Origin: a virus | Direction: 5' to 3' (one strand) | Virus record (IMG/VR): IMGVR_UViG_3300034198_000329 | Coordinates: 1 to 32,023 of that record | DNA: 32,023 bases | Shown: one piece after another, positions 25,308 to 30,741 of the stretch | How positions within the stretch are numbered: the first letter of the stretch is position 1 | How the letters are laid out: the number at the start of each line of letters is the position of its first letter | Position numbers and translations under genes: made by a program | Notes under the pieces: model-generated | Told to the model about the DNA's origin: nothing | Databases searched by the model: none | The model's input: only the letters and a program-made list of their open reading frames with translations

Positions 25308-25687
25308 CTAAACCTCGCTGTCTTCTTTGCAATACCTTCGGGCTGCTTAGAAAACTGCTTCCCTTTCTTGGCGTCTTCTCTTTTCTTGGCACTTGTACGC
25401 TTGTACTCTTCACTGGAGAGAGCTTCTCGTGCCTTCTTTGGCAGATATCTCTCACCAGTAGCTTTAGGGCCTTGTGTGGAGGGCTTACCTGACTTAGTAC
25501 CCCAGTCCTCTTTAGTCCACTTGGACATAGACTTCTGGGCCTCAGTCTTCTCTCCGGTGTAGCCCCCACCCTTTTCCTTGTAGATTTTACCTGCAAGTTG
25601 CATGGCTCTGGCAGAATGCTTACCGCCCATCTTGGACTTGGCCTCAGCCTTAGCACTCTCCCAGAGCTTTTCGTTGGTTCTACCCAT
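25304..25687 (-). CDS. Conserved basic phage protein, 127 aa
   Basis: Lys/Arg/Gly/Ser-rich. Features are KLWESAKAEAKSKMGGKHSARAM, LAGKIYKEKGGGY, a conserved-looking KWTKEDWGTKSGKPS, then RYLPKKAREALSSEEYKRTSA and a basic end. It is probably helical at the N-terminus and otherwise extended. Several unrelated phages and large viruses carry similar small 'KW-xx-EDW' proteins of unknown function. It is likely nucleic acid-binding by charge. Overlaps its neighbours at both ends by one to four bases. Confidence 0.75.
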   Translation of the reverse strand: MGRTNEKLWESAKAEAKSKMGGKHSARAMQLAGKIYKEKGGGYTGEKTEAQKSMSKWTKEDWGTKSGKPSTQGPKATGERYLPKKAREALSSEEYKRTSAKKREDAKKGKQFSKQPEGIAKKTARFR

Positions 25688-26037
25688 CAGACTGCAACCC
25701 TTGTCGTGTTCGAGATAAACATTTCTTCTGCAGTGCAGAGGGCATCTACAACTCCGCTAGAACTAAGAACAATCTCTAGCCTGTCTTCAGGTTCAAGAAC
25801 AAGATATGCCCCAGAGAGTTGAACAAACTCCCCTTGAGACATATTCTTTCCACCAATAATGTAATAGCTCGCATCATCTTGCTTACGGTACCACTTGAAC
25901 GAGACAGTATTGGTGCCGTTGGCATTGGTAAAGAACACAAGAGGAATCTTAGCCCTGCAGTTGAGAGGGCAAGTATACAGTACGTGTGTAGCCGCAGTAG
26001 TGCAAGCAACAACGTGTGATATTACCCTCTCGACCAT
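25687..26037 (-). CDS. Small beta-rich structural-like protein, 116 aa
   Basis: Starts MVERVISHVVACTTAATHVLY. Segments such as KIPLVFFTNANGTNTVSFKWY, YYIIGGKNMSQGEFVQLSG and LVLEPEDRLEIVLSSSGVV alternate hydrophobic and polar residues as in a beta-sandwich. There are three cysteines (Cys12, Cys23, Cys27) near the start and one near the end. Proteins with this layout are common as small tail or head accessory proteins (baseplate or stabiliser-like). It sits among small basic genes upstream of packaging, so a virion role is likely but unproven. Confidence 0.7.
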   Translation of the reverse strand: MVERVISHVVACTTAATHVLYTCPLNCRAKIPLVFFTNANGTNTVSFKWYRKQDDASYYIIGGKNMSQGEFVQLSGAYLVLEPEDRLEIVLSSSGVVDALCTAEEMFISNTTRVAV

Positions 26038-26603
26038 TATTTAGTTCTCATCTTGTATTCTTTGCCAGTAATACCGGTCATGAGGCGATTAAAACCTAGT
26101 TCACCACCAACAACACTTACAGGTAAACCAAGTTTTCTACGGTTTGCAGCGGGCATTTCTTTCCACTGTGCGTAAGTAACATCAAAGGGAGCAACTGGTT
26201 TACCCAATGCTGAACCATATCTACCAAGTTGACCTTTATCGGTTTTACCCAATGAAAAATCTGCCCGCTCTTTTACTTTTTTTGCTTTAGCCTGAATTTC
26301 TGCACGTTTAATAGCTTTATCAGCACCATCAACAACATTAGAAGTGATTCTTGAGGTGGTCACATCCCCCTTGCGATAGCCCTTCATAGCATCCACAGGC
26401 TTACTCTTAGGACGAATACTAGAAGTAGGTGCGGCGCTCTTAGAAGCAGGTTTAGACGCAGGCTTAGATTCCTTCTTAGGGGCCTTCATTGCTTCTTTTT
26501 CTGCTTTGGTAAAGAACTTACGGGTCTTGTAATTAGAACCTTTAGCAGTCACCCACTCAAAGTCTACACCAGCTTTGTAATTGTCGTCGTCATCACGAGC
26601 CAT
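26037..26603 (-). CDS. Basic hypothetical phage protein, 188 aa
   Basis: N-terminus MARDDDDNYKAGVDFEWVTAKG is acidic. The middle is disordered and Lys/Pro/Ser/Ala-rich (SKPASKPASKSAAPTS). The C-terminal third is more ordered (FDVTYAQWKEMPAANRRKLGL and GELGFNRLMTGITGKEY). I do not recognise a family. Coupled to the gene before by TAATG. It may be a virion or DNA-binding protein by charge and context. Confidence 0.7.
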   Translation of the reverse strand: MARDDDDNYKAGVDFEWVTAKGSNYKTRKFFTKAEKEAMKAPKKESKPASKPASKSAAPTSSIRPKSKPVDAMKGYRKGDVTTSRITSNVVDGADKAIKRAEIQAKAKKVKERADFSLGKTDKGQLGRYGSALGKPVAPFDVTYAQWKEMPAANRRKLGLPVSVVGGELGFNRLMTGITGKEYKMRTK

Positions 26604-26707
26604 TACTTCTTACCTTTTTTAGCCATGCAAGAACCCATAGCTTTGCACTTAGCGGGTGAAGGGCAGGCTTTGCAGGGAGTGAATTTGGGTGCAGGTTTCT
26701 TAGCCAT
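26603..26707 (-). CDS. Cys-rich Lys-rich micropeptide, 34 aa
   Basis: The ATG (26707-26705) and TAA (26605-26603) are clear and the stop overlaps the next ATG as TAATG. The peptide starts MAKKPAPKFTPCKACPSPAK and ends CKAMGSCMAKKGKK. Four cysteines (positions 12, 15, 21, 27) suggest a small zinc-binding knot. It is spaced and coupled like the surrounding genes, so it is probably translated. Its function is unknown. Confidence 0.65.
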   Translation of the reverse strand: MAKKPAPKFTPCKACPSPAKCKAMGSCMAKKGKK

Positions 26708-26709
26708 TA

Positions 26710-26859
26710 TTATTTACCTTTTCCTTGAGCAGGTTTCATAGAGGCACCACAGTTAGCCATGCCGCCTTTAGCCATACCCTTCTTGGCCATACCACCGTAA
26801 GCTATGCCCTTCTTAGTGGCACCACCTTTGGCCATAGCAGCCTTCTTGCCGTACATCAT
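26710..26859 (-). CDS. Gly/Lys/Met repeat micropeptide, 49 aa
   Basis: Starts with two ATG codons (26859 and 26856) overlapping the previous stop. Composition is nearly all Gly, Lys, Ala and Met, with MAKKG, MAKGG and AYGGM repeats: MMYGKKAAMAKGG then AYGGMAKKGMAKGGMA. The same AKGG/AYGG words occur in the C-terminal half of the 1278-aa virion protein. A disordered, nucleic-acid-binding or packaging-condensing peptide is possible. The function is unknown. Confidence 0.65.
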   Translation of the reverse strand: MMYGKKAAMAKGGATKKGIAYGGMAKKGMAKGGMANCGASMKPAQGKGK

Positions 26860-27002
26860 TTGTCTTTCCTCTTCGTGGATTTAGTGACACCCTTGATGGT
26901 GCCCTTGTTCTCTGAGGCATAAAAGACTTTTTCACCAGCCTTCTTGCCGTATTCTTTCTGCATAGCAGCTTTGATCTTCTTGCCTTTAGCGTTCAGGGGC
27001 AT
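26856..27002 (-). CDS. Conserved basic micropeptide, 48 aa
   Basis: Starts at ATG 27002, one base after the previous gene's TGA, and its stop overlaps the next gene's start. Residues MPLNAKGKKIKAAMQKEYG then KKAGEKVFYASENKGTIKGV form a recognisable small phage protein pattern (AKGKKI-x-x-AM-x-x-YG-KK-GE-KVFYAS-x-NKGTIKGV) that I recall from other marine phages. Lys-rich, no membrane segment. Function unknown. Confidence 0.75.
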   Translation of the reverse strand: MPLNAKGKKIKAAMQKEYGKKAGEKVFYASENKGTIKGVTKSTKRKDK

Positions 27003-27003
27003 G

Positions 27004-27252
27004 TCACTTCTTCCTTGCAGTTTTGGTTCTGGGGAAAGATCGATTAGCAGCCTTGGAGGTAACCTTGAGGTTGCTTCTCTTGTTGTTCAGAGGGTTGCCA
27101 TCTTTGTGGTCGATATCCTTACCGTCACCCTTAGAGACTACACCACCCTTTTCTAGGGCATAACGAGCACGTTTACGAGCATTATTTTTCTCCCGCTGTT
27201 CAGGCTTGGAGTGATACTCTTTGTACTCGCTCTTGTAGTCCCTACCCGGCAT
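27004..27252 (-). CDS. Mini HNH endonuclease-like protein, 82 aa
   Basis: The C-terminal half has the His-Me (HNH) finger: KDIDHKDGNPLNNKRSNLKV then SKAANRSF (about residues 45-73), with Asp48-His49 as metal/general base, Asn61 in the loop and Asn70 in the closing position. The N-terminal half is a basic helix (EQREKNNARKRARYALEKGG). Small HNH proteins near the terminase often act with packaging, so this may help cut concatemers. A homing role is less likely given its size and close packing with its neighbours. Confidence 0.8.
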   Translation of the reverse strand: MPGRDYKSEYKEYHSKPEQREKNNARKRARYALEKGGVVSKGDGKDIDHKDGNPLNNKRSNLKVTSKAANRSFPRTKTARKK

Positions 27253-27572
27253 CAGTCCTCTTCCTCTTCTTCATACTCTTTTTCCCAGTCAGGGCAGTCC
27301 CAAGCTTGGCAAGCAGCCTCTTGAGAACAAGCAAACTGGAACTTCTTGCAGGCACCCATACCCGATTCAAGCTTCAAAGCCTTCAGGGTCTGTACACGAT
27401 TGTCGAAGTACTCGCAGTTGCCACACTTCTTAAGCTCAGCAATAGCAACAGGCTTGTCCCATGCTTTAGCAAGCTCCTCAGGAGTAGCACCATACATCCA
27501 GTAGGTCTCTGCCCGCTTCTTGTTCTTCGGAGAAACCTCAGGAATCTCGCCAATCATCAAACCCATTATCAT
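27252..27572 (-). CDS. Cys-rich metal- or Fe-S-binding-like protein, 106 aa
   Basis: Start chosen at ATG 27572 (MIMGLMIGEIPEV), with GGTGAG about 3-4 bases upstream; the longer open frame overlaps the previous gene. After AETYWMYGATPEELAKAWDKPV come six cysteines: Cys50-x2-Cys53, Cys75, Cys82, Cys88, Cys93 (CGNCEYF, CKKFQFACSQEAACQAWDC). The end is a run of Glu/Asp. This pattern suggests a zinc ribbon or an iron-sulfur (HiPIP/rubredoxin-like) fold. I recall similar proteins in marine phages, not functionally defined. The metal is unproven. Confidence 0.75.
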   Translation of the reverse strand: MIMGLMIGEIPEVSPKNKKRAETYWMYGATPEELAKAWDKPVAIAELKKCGNCEYFDNRVQTLKALKLESGMGACKKFQFACSQEAACQAWDCPDWEKEYEEEEED

Positions 27573-27576
27573 TTTC

Positions 27577-27864
27577 TCACCACTTTTCCTTATCAGCCCA
27601 GTAGGCAGCAGACATTTTACCTTTTGCGATATTCTTGGCATGTCTGGCCTTGAAAGAGGCACGTTTTTTACTCATTCGGTCAGATTCTCCAGCCTTAGGA
27701 GCACCTGCAGTACTGGCTCCTTGCTCACCAAAGCGGATAGTCTTGATCTTGTCGCCCTCTTTAGCCACCACAATGTGTGATTTCTTGGGGTGATCCGGGG
27801 TTCTCTTCGGTTTATTGAAGCCAGACACACCTGCTCTAGCTAATCTAGGGTCTTTAGTGGTCAT
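27577..27864 (-). CDS. Conserved marine-phage protein with SFKARHAKNI motif, 95 aa
   Basis: Well-conserved-looking throughout: GVSGFNKPKRTPDHPKKSH, VVAKEGDKIKTIRFGEQG, and RASFKARHAKNIAKGKMSAA then YWADKEKW. The RxSFxARH...GKxSAxYWAxKxKW ending is a pattern I recall in many phage and large-virus proteins of unknown function. Strongly basic, no membrane segment, one possible His-based metal site (HPKKSH, ARH). Starts at ATG 27864, overlapping the previous stop. Confidence 0.8.
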   Translation of the reverse strand: MTTKDPRLARAGVSGFNKPKRTPDHPKKSHIVVAKEGDKIKTIRFGEQGASTAGAPKAGESDRMSKKRASFKARHAKNIAKGKMSAAYWADKEKW

Positions 27865-28184
27865 CGCTTAGCTTTCTTGGAGAACTCCATATAGTCTTTT
27901 TCCAGTTTGTCGTACATCTTAGTGGTACTGTTCTTTTTACCACCACGAATCTTAGAGATAAGCTTGGATTCATTAGCCTGACTAGCAGCCTGAACATTCC
28001 CCCAAACCTTATTGCTCTTTGTACCTTTAGAGTGTTTTGAGAGATTTTCTCTACGTTCCTCAGGGCTATCTCCACGAACGTACTGTTGTGCACCAGCGGC
28101 AGTCTTGTAGGTCTTTGCAGTGGCCTTAGACTTAGGCCCCATAGCATCTGCTTTACGGGTAGGTTTTTTAGCTTTATCTGCCAT
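27861..28184 (-). CDS. Basic hypothetical protein, 107 aa
   Basis: Start taken at ATG 28184 (MADKAKKPTRKADAMG), 1 base after the previous gene stops. The frame is open further upstream but would overlap the spanin-like gene. Lys/Ala/Ser-rich; AAGAQQYVRGDSPEERRENLSKH and KIRGGKKNSTTKMYDKLEKDYMEFSKKAKR look helical. I do not recognise a family. Probably a nucleic acid- or virion-associated small protein. Confidence 0.7.
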   Translation of the reverse strand: MADKAKKPTRKADAMGPKSKATAKTYKTAAGAQQYVRGDSPEERRENLSKHSKGTKSNKVWGNVQAASQANESKLISKIRGGKKNSTTKMYDKLEKDYMEFSKKAKR

Positions 28185-28185
28185 T

Positions 28186-28566
28186 TTAAGTGCCTTTTCT
28201 TTTGAAGAGATTAGTAATCCATCTTCCGATTTCATTAGGGGAGGGGAGCAACCAACCAAGGATTAAGAGTAATATTACCCACGGCTGGACCTCATTAACG
28301 GTAACTTTCTCGACTTGTTCAGCAGAAACCTTAGCTTCTACAGACTTGATGTCACCACTATTTGTCTTCTGCTCCGTAATTCTCGTAGTCCCCAGCGTTT
28401 GGGAGTTTGTTTTCCCCGCTTGGACGTTTGCTGCTACGTTGGGACCGCCCCCGGTCAGTAGTTTCATGGGTAAATTGCTGCACCCCGGAAGGAGACTTAC
28501 CGAACCAATCAAGACCAAAGGAAAGAGCAGCGAAGGTAAAGACTGGCCAGACAAGAATTTCAACAA
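28186..28566 (-). CDS. Spanin-like lipoprotein with C-terminal membrane helix, 126 aa
   Basis: Starts with TTG at 28566. AAGGA lies 8 bases upstream, a strong ribosome site, inside the upstream gene. The N-terminus is a signal peptide (PSLLFPLVLIGSVS) with a lipobox LLPG-Cys29. A soluble linker follows, with KLLTGGGPNVAANVQAGKTN. A C-terminal membrane helix (WVILLLILGWLLP, about 96-108) is followed by a basic end. A lipid-anchored N-terminus plus an inner-membrane C-terminus is the topology of unimolecular spanins, which fuse outer and inner membranes at lysis. The first 209 bases overlap the 95-aa gene in another frame. An ATG at 28467 is an alternative start lacking the lipobox. Confidence 0.75.
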   Translation of the reverse strand: MLKFLSGQSLPSLLFPLVLIGSVSLLPGCSNLPMKLLTGGGPNVAANVQAGKTNSQTLGTTRITEQKTNSGDIKSVEAKVSAEQVEKVTVNEVQPWVILLLILGWLLPSPNEIGRWITNLFKRKGT

Positions 28567-28645
28567 GGCTAGGTTCCTTCACCTCTACAACGTAAGCCAG
28601 CCAGACTAAGAGAGCTACAGCCAACTCACGCTTGTAGGTTTTCAT
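28358..28645 (-). CDS. Two-helix membrane protein of the lysis cassette, 95 aa
   Basis: Starts MKTYKRELAVALLVWLAYVVE. Two hydrophobic stretches (about residues 7-22 and 28-46, the second EILVWPVFTFAALSFGLD) are followed by a polar, basic C-terminal tail. A holin-like or holin-partner role is possible. Its last 209 bases also encode the start of the spanin-like gene. Overlaps the preceding gene by 4 bases (ATGA). Confidence 0.75.
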   Translation of the reverse strand: MKTYKRELAVALLVWLAYVVEVKEPSLVEILVWPVFTFAALSFGLDWFGKSPSGVQQFTHETTDRGRSQRSSKRPSGENKLPNAGDYENYGAEDK

Positions 28646-28902
28646 TTCACAGCCATTGCCTCTACTGCACCCCTGATTGCTTTGATATTCTCATCAATGC
28701 GACCCATAGTGACAGCCTGATTCTGGACAGTCTCTTCCAGTGTGTTAATTCTCGTATCCTGCCGTACAAGTTCTTTCTGAGCAGAATCAATATCGTTACG
28801 CAGACTAGCAACAAACCAGATCAAAGCAACTGTCTGGCAGAAGATAGCAAAGACTAGGGTGAGGGGGATGGACTTAGACAAATGCCACTCTTCGTTGCTC
28901 AT
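28642..28902 (-). CDS. Membrane protein with coiled coil, 86 aa
   Basis: Start taken at ATG 28902 (MSNEEWHLSKSIP), overlapping the endolysin stop (TGATG); a GTG one codon upstream is also open. One membrane helix (TLVFAIFCQTVALIWFVASL, about residues 13-32) is followed by a long coiled coil (DIDSAQKELVRQDTRINTLE, then a heptad-like region). N-in, C-out topology would fit an inner-membrane spanin subunit or holin regulator. Part of the lysis cassette. Confidence 0.75.
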   Translation of the reverse strand: MSNEEWHLSKSIPLTLVFAIFCQTVALIWFVASLRNDIDSAQKELVRQDTRINTLEETVQNQAVTMGRIDENIKAIRGAVEAMAVK

Positions 28903-29312
28903 CACTTGTAGACCTTCCGGTCAAGCTCGAAGTGAGGTCCGTCAGGAAAACCCTTCCAGTCACCACCCCAGACAATAGCAACACCAAGGTCTTTAGCAGC
29001 CTCTTTCATGGCATCAGCAATAGGGTGGTACTCATCCCAGTCAGCAATATTCAAAATACCATCAGAATCAAAGTCACCATTCAGGGGCCAAGGACCGAGG
29101 TCTACAGCATGACCAGTCAGGTGACGGGAGTTCATGGTCTTAGACTTACCAGCAGCAAAGAGCTGAGCCTGACGCTCCTTGGTTCTGAGACCCTCAAGCA
29201 CCGTAAAGTCTTTCTCGGTGATCTTGATTGCTCTCTCCACGACAGCCACGAGGTCAGGGTGTACCCCCTCTAGTTTTTGTCGTGACTTGGGTCCAAGGCT
29301 GAAGGATGTCAT
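28902..29312 (-). CDS. Endolysin, M15 family D-Ala-D-Ala-type peptidase, 136 aa
   Basis: Peptidoglycan peptidase of the VanY/M15 zinc family. Zinc site: SRHLTGHAVDL (about 62-72, ligands His64 and Asp71) and GPHFEL (125-130, ligand His127). LRTKERQAQLFAAGKSKT is the usual 'substrate tyrosine/Arg' segment before the first motif. No signal peptide, so release needs a holin-like protein. Length is near that of phage M15 endolysins (130-150 aa). First gene of the lysis cassette. Confidence 0.9.
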   Translation of the reverse strand: MTSFSLGPKSRQKLEGVHPDLVAVVERAIKITEKDFTVLEGLRTKERQAQLFAAGKSKTMNSRHLTGHAVDLGPWPLNGDFDSDGILNIADWDEYHPIADAMKEAAKDLGVAIVWGGDWKGFPDGPHFELDRKVYK

Positions 29313-29551
29313 TCCCAGTCTCTCTTTCTGTCTGGCTCAAAGACATCCTGCTTACGGAGGTGCCCTTCAAGGTACATTGCTCTTTCTATCCGATCCAAGG
29401 AGTACCTGATGCCAGTCCTCTGGTGGATAGCCTCTCTTACGTAGAACACATCTGATCGTGGAATGTGAACTCGTCTTAGCCTGCCCTCATCCTTGTCTGC
29501 CAAAGCATTGTAGAAGTTTGTGAGGACATCGTCGTCTGCGAAATATTTCAT
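29309..29551 (-). CDS. Conserved small phage protein, 80 aa
   Basis: First gene of the leftward operon. The sequence MKYFADDDVLTNFYNALADK followed by IPRSDVFYVREAIHQRTGI and DRIERAMYLEG looks helical, with the C-terminal half reminiscent of a winged or helix-turn-helix fold (YSLDRIERAMYLEGHL). Stop overlaps the endolysin start (ATGA). I recall near relatives in other phages with no known function. Being promoter-proximal, a regulatory role is possible. Confidence 0.75.
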   Translation of the reverse strand: MKYFADDDVLTNFYNALADKDEGRLRRVHIPRSDVFYVREAIHQRTGIRYSLDRIERAMYLEGHLRKQDVFEPDRKRDWE

Positions 29552-29650
29552 GTCTAGTTATACCCTTAGGCTTTCCTTAGTCAAGCCTTTTTCTACGGCA
29601 AAAAAAGATTTCATCAGTACTTGAAATTCATCTTCTGCTTACTATATAAG

Positions 29651-29820
29651 AATACTTAAGTATTACTTAAGTAGTACTTAAGTCCTCCTAGAGTCTCTAC
29701 TTAAGTATTCTTCTTATATATTATATACTTAAAGAATAATAATACTAATGTAGTACTTAAGTAGTCTCTCAAGGAGTACCTTAGGTAGTCCATCAAGAAG
29801 TACTTAAGTATCTCTTAAGT
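29651..29820. repeat. Array of TACTTAAGTA palindromes
   Basis: Seven exact CTTAAG hexamers at 29655, 29666, 29677, 29700, 29756, 29803 and 29814, mostly inside the 10-bp palindrome TACTTAAGTA, plus near-copies at 29728 (CTTAAA) and 29780 (CTTAGG). The first is a 14-bp palindrome, AATACTTAAGTATT. The spacing is 11, 11, 23, 56, 47 and 11 bases, so several sites lie on the same helical face. This looks like an operator array or replication-initiator array placed between a leftward promoter and the first late gene. Confidence 0.8.
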
Positions 29821-29848
29821 AATATACCGCCTTTCCGTTTTTTGTCAA
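29821..29848 (-). promoter_or_regulatory. Leftward sigma70-like promoter of the late operon
   Basis: On the minus strand a perfect -35 box TTGACA (29848-29843), a 16-base spacer, and a -10 box TATATT (29826-29821, one mismatch to TATAAT). Transcription would start near 29814, inside the rightmost CTTAAG palindrome, and lead to the 80-aa gene, endolysin and the whole late operon. Confidence 0.65.
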
Positions 29849-29891
29849 GACCCTATCTCATCTTTTTTAGAAGAAATTATCCTTACCTCAC

Positions 29892-29938
29892 TGTCCGGAC
29901 ACTTTGCTATGGAGTCACTATAGCTCTTTGTCCGGTCA
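29892..29938 (+). promoter_or_regulatory. T7-promoter-like core flanked by TGTCCGG boxes
   Basis: GAGTCACTATAG (29912-29923) matches 11 of 12 bases of the core of the classical T7 promoter (GACTCACTATAG). On both sides lie TGTCCGGACA (29892-29901, a palindrome) and TGTCCGGTCA (29929-29938). The GTCCG word recurs in the three rightward header palindromes. If real, it would be read by a phage single-subunit RNA polymerase encoded outside the window; the downstream GGGAGA typical of T7 is absent. Confidence 0.4.
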
Positions 29939-30154
29939 AGGGCACCCAAGCTCTGGCCATACGTAATCCCCCGCCGCCCCTAAGAAGAGTCCTCGGACTT
30001 ACGTCCTTGCGGAGGTAACACTTAAACACAGTCAAAACAGCCCCAAAGAGAGCCGCCAGATAGCCTCCTCTGATTTTTCTAGGTCACCCTAGCCGAGACA
30101 AGAGATCGCTCTCTGAGGGCCTTTCTAGAGCCTCTACAACTATCCCTCATTTTT

Positions 30155-30209
30155 GACCAACTGGTAAAGAATTACATAGTGTTAACCACTTGGTCTTTTT
30201 CTGGTTAAC
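30155..30209 (+). promoter_or_regulatory. Two overlapping, mutually exclusive stem-loops
   Basis: GACCAACTGG (30155-30164) pairs with CCACTTGGTC (30186-30195, one mismatch) and is followed by five T residues, terminator-like on the + strand. A perfect 8-bp repeat GTTAACCA (30181-30188) with TGGTTAAC (30202-30209) uses the same CCA, so only one structure can form at a time. They could equally be operator half-sites of a GGTTAAC-binding repressor. Confidence 0.4.
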
Positions 30210-30341
30210 AGAACTACAAAAATCCCCCCGCTGTCATTGTTGGTATACGCTATCAGGCACCCCCCCGGTGGCCCATGCCCGCCCCCCTATGCCTGTCATG
30301 ACGTAGGTAGGCCAGCGCATTATGCTTAAGCGTATGACATC

Positions 30342-30434
30342 ATGATGCCTAACATGTTGATTCCTAAAGGAATCCCAGAGAATGTAGGTTTGTCAACTCT
30401 GCTAAAGCAGATGGAAATTGGTAAGAAATCCTGA
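30342..30434 (+). CDS. Possible micropeptide or gene remnant, about 30 aa
   Basis: In-frame ATG codons at 30342, 30345 and 30354 lead to a peptide MLIPKGIPENVGLSTLLKQM then EIGKKS before TGA at 30432. The sequence is protein-like rather than random (the 'LLKQMEIGKS' ending resembles the start of small phage DNA-binding proteins), but no good ribosome site precedes any ATG, and the frame does not continue past the stop. It may be a leader peptide or the decayed 5' end of a small regulator gene. Confidence 0.3.
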   Translation: MMPNMLIPKGIPENVGLSTLLKQMEIGKKS

Positions 30435-30593
30435 CCAATCGGGAGACGGCAAAGGACATGCACCCTGATGGAACATCAGAAGGGCCAAAAAGACCAGCTC
30501 AGAACCCCAAGAGTTTTTGTTGCCCGCGCCTTGCATAATGCTTAACCCCGCAGGCTAAAACTTTCGAAAGGTTTCCCCTTTAGGGGAAGTTAA

Positions 30594-30619
30594 AGTCGGA
30601 CCGTCCGACTATAGAAAAT
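30594..30619 (+). promoter_or_regulatory. Palindromic header, copy 1 (rightward)
   Basis: Perfect 17-bp palindrome AGTCGGACCGTCCGACT (30594-30610) followed directly by ATAGAAAAT. It is 131 bases upstream of the 195-aa gene start. The ACTATAGAA end matches the core of SP6-type promoters (ACTATAGAAG). It may be a phage RNA polymerase promoter or an operator covering a -10 box (TAGAAA). Confidence 0.6.
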
Positions 30620-30741
30620 CCCGATGCTACCCTTTAGGGTAAAAAAGCCTTGACAACCGGTTTGACTTGACGGCCTTATAGAGGGGCCAAACAACGGCGC
30701 TGATCGAAACCACCCCTAAAGGGGAAACCGGAGAAAACACC

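Larger units (their letters stand above)
29552..30741. other. Gene-poor control region between divergent operons
   Basis: About 1.2 kb with no ORF over 60 codons apart from shadows. From left to right it holds: the AT-rich CTTAAG array (29651-29820); a leftward promoter (29821-29848); a T7-like core between TGTCCGG boxes (29892-29938); a pair of overlapping stem-loops (30155-30209); a short ORF (30342-30434); a partial repeat GCATTATGCTTAAG (30317) / GCATAATGCTTAAC (30533); and the first palindromic header (30594). Divergent transcription, AT-richness and repeats suggest it may also be a replication origin. That is inference only. Confidence 0.7.

Noticed and set aside
30650-30682. TTGACA ... 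TTATAG promoter before the 195-aa gene
   Set aside because: The -35 box is perfect but the spacer to the best -10 is about 21 bases, too long for a normal sigma70 promoter. The palindromic header upstream is the better candidate.
29552-30741. CRISPR-like array for the CTTAAG repeats
   Set aside because: Units are only 10-14 bases, spacers are short and unequal, and no cas genes are present. Operator or origin iterons fit better.
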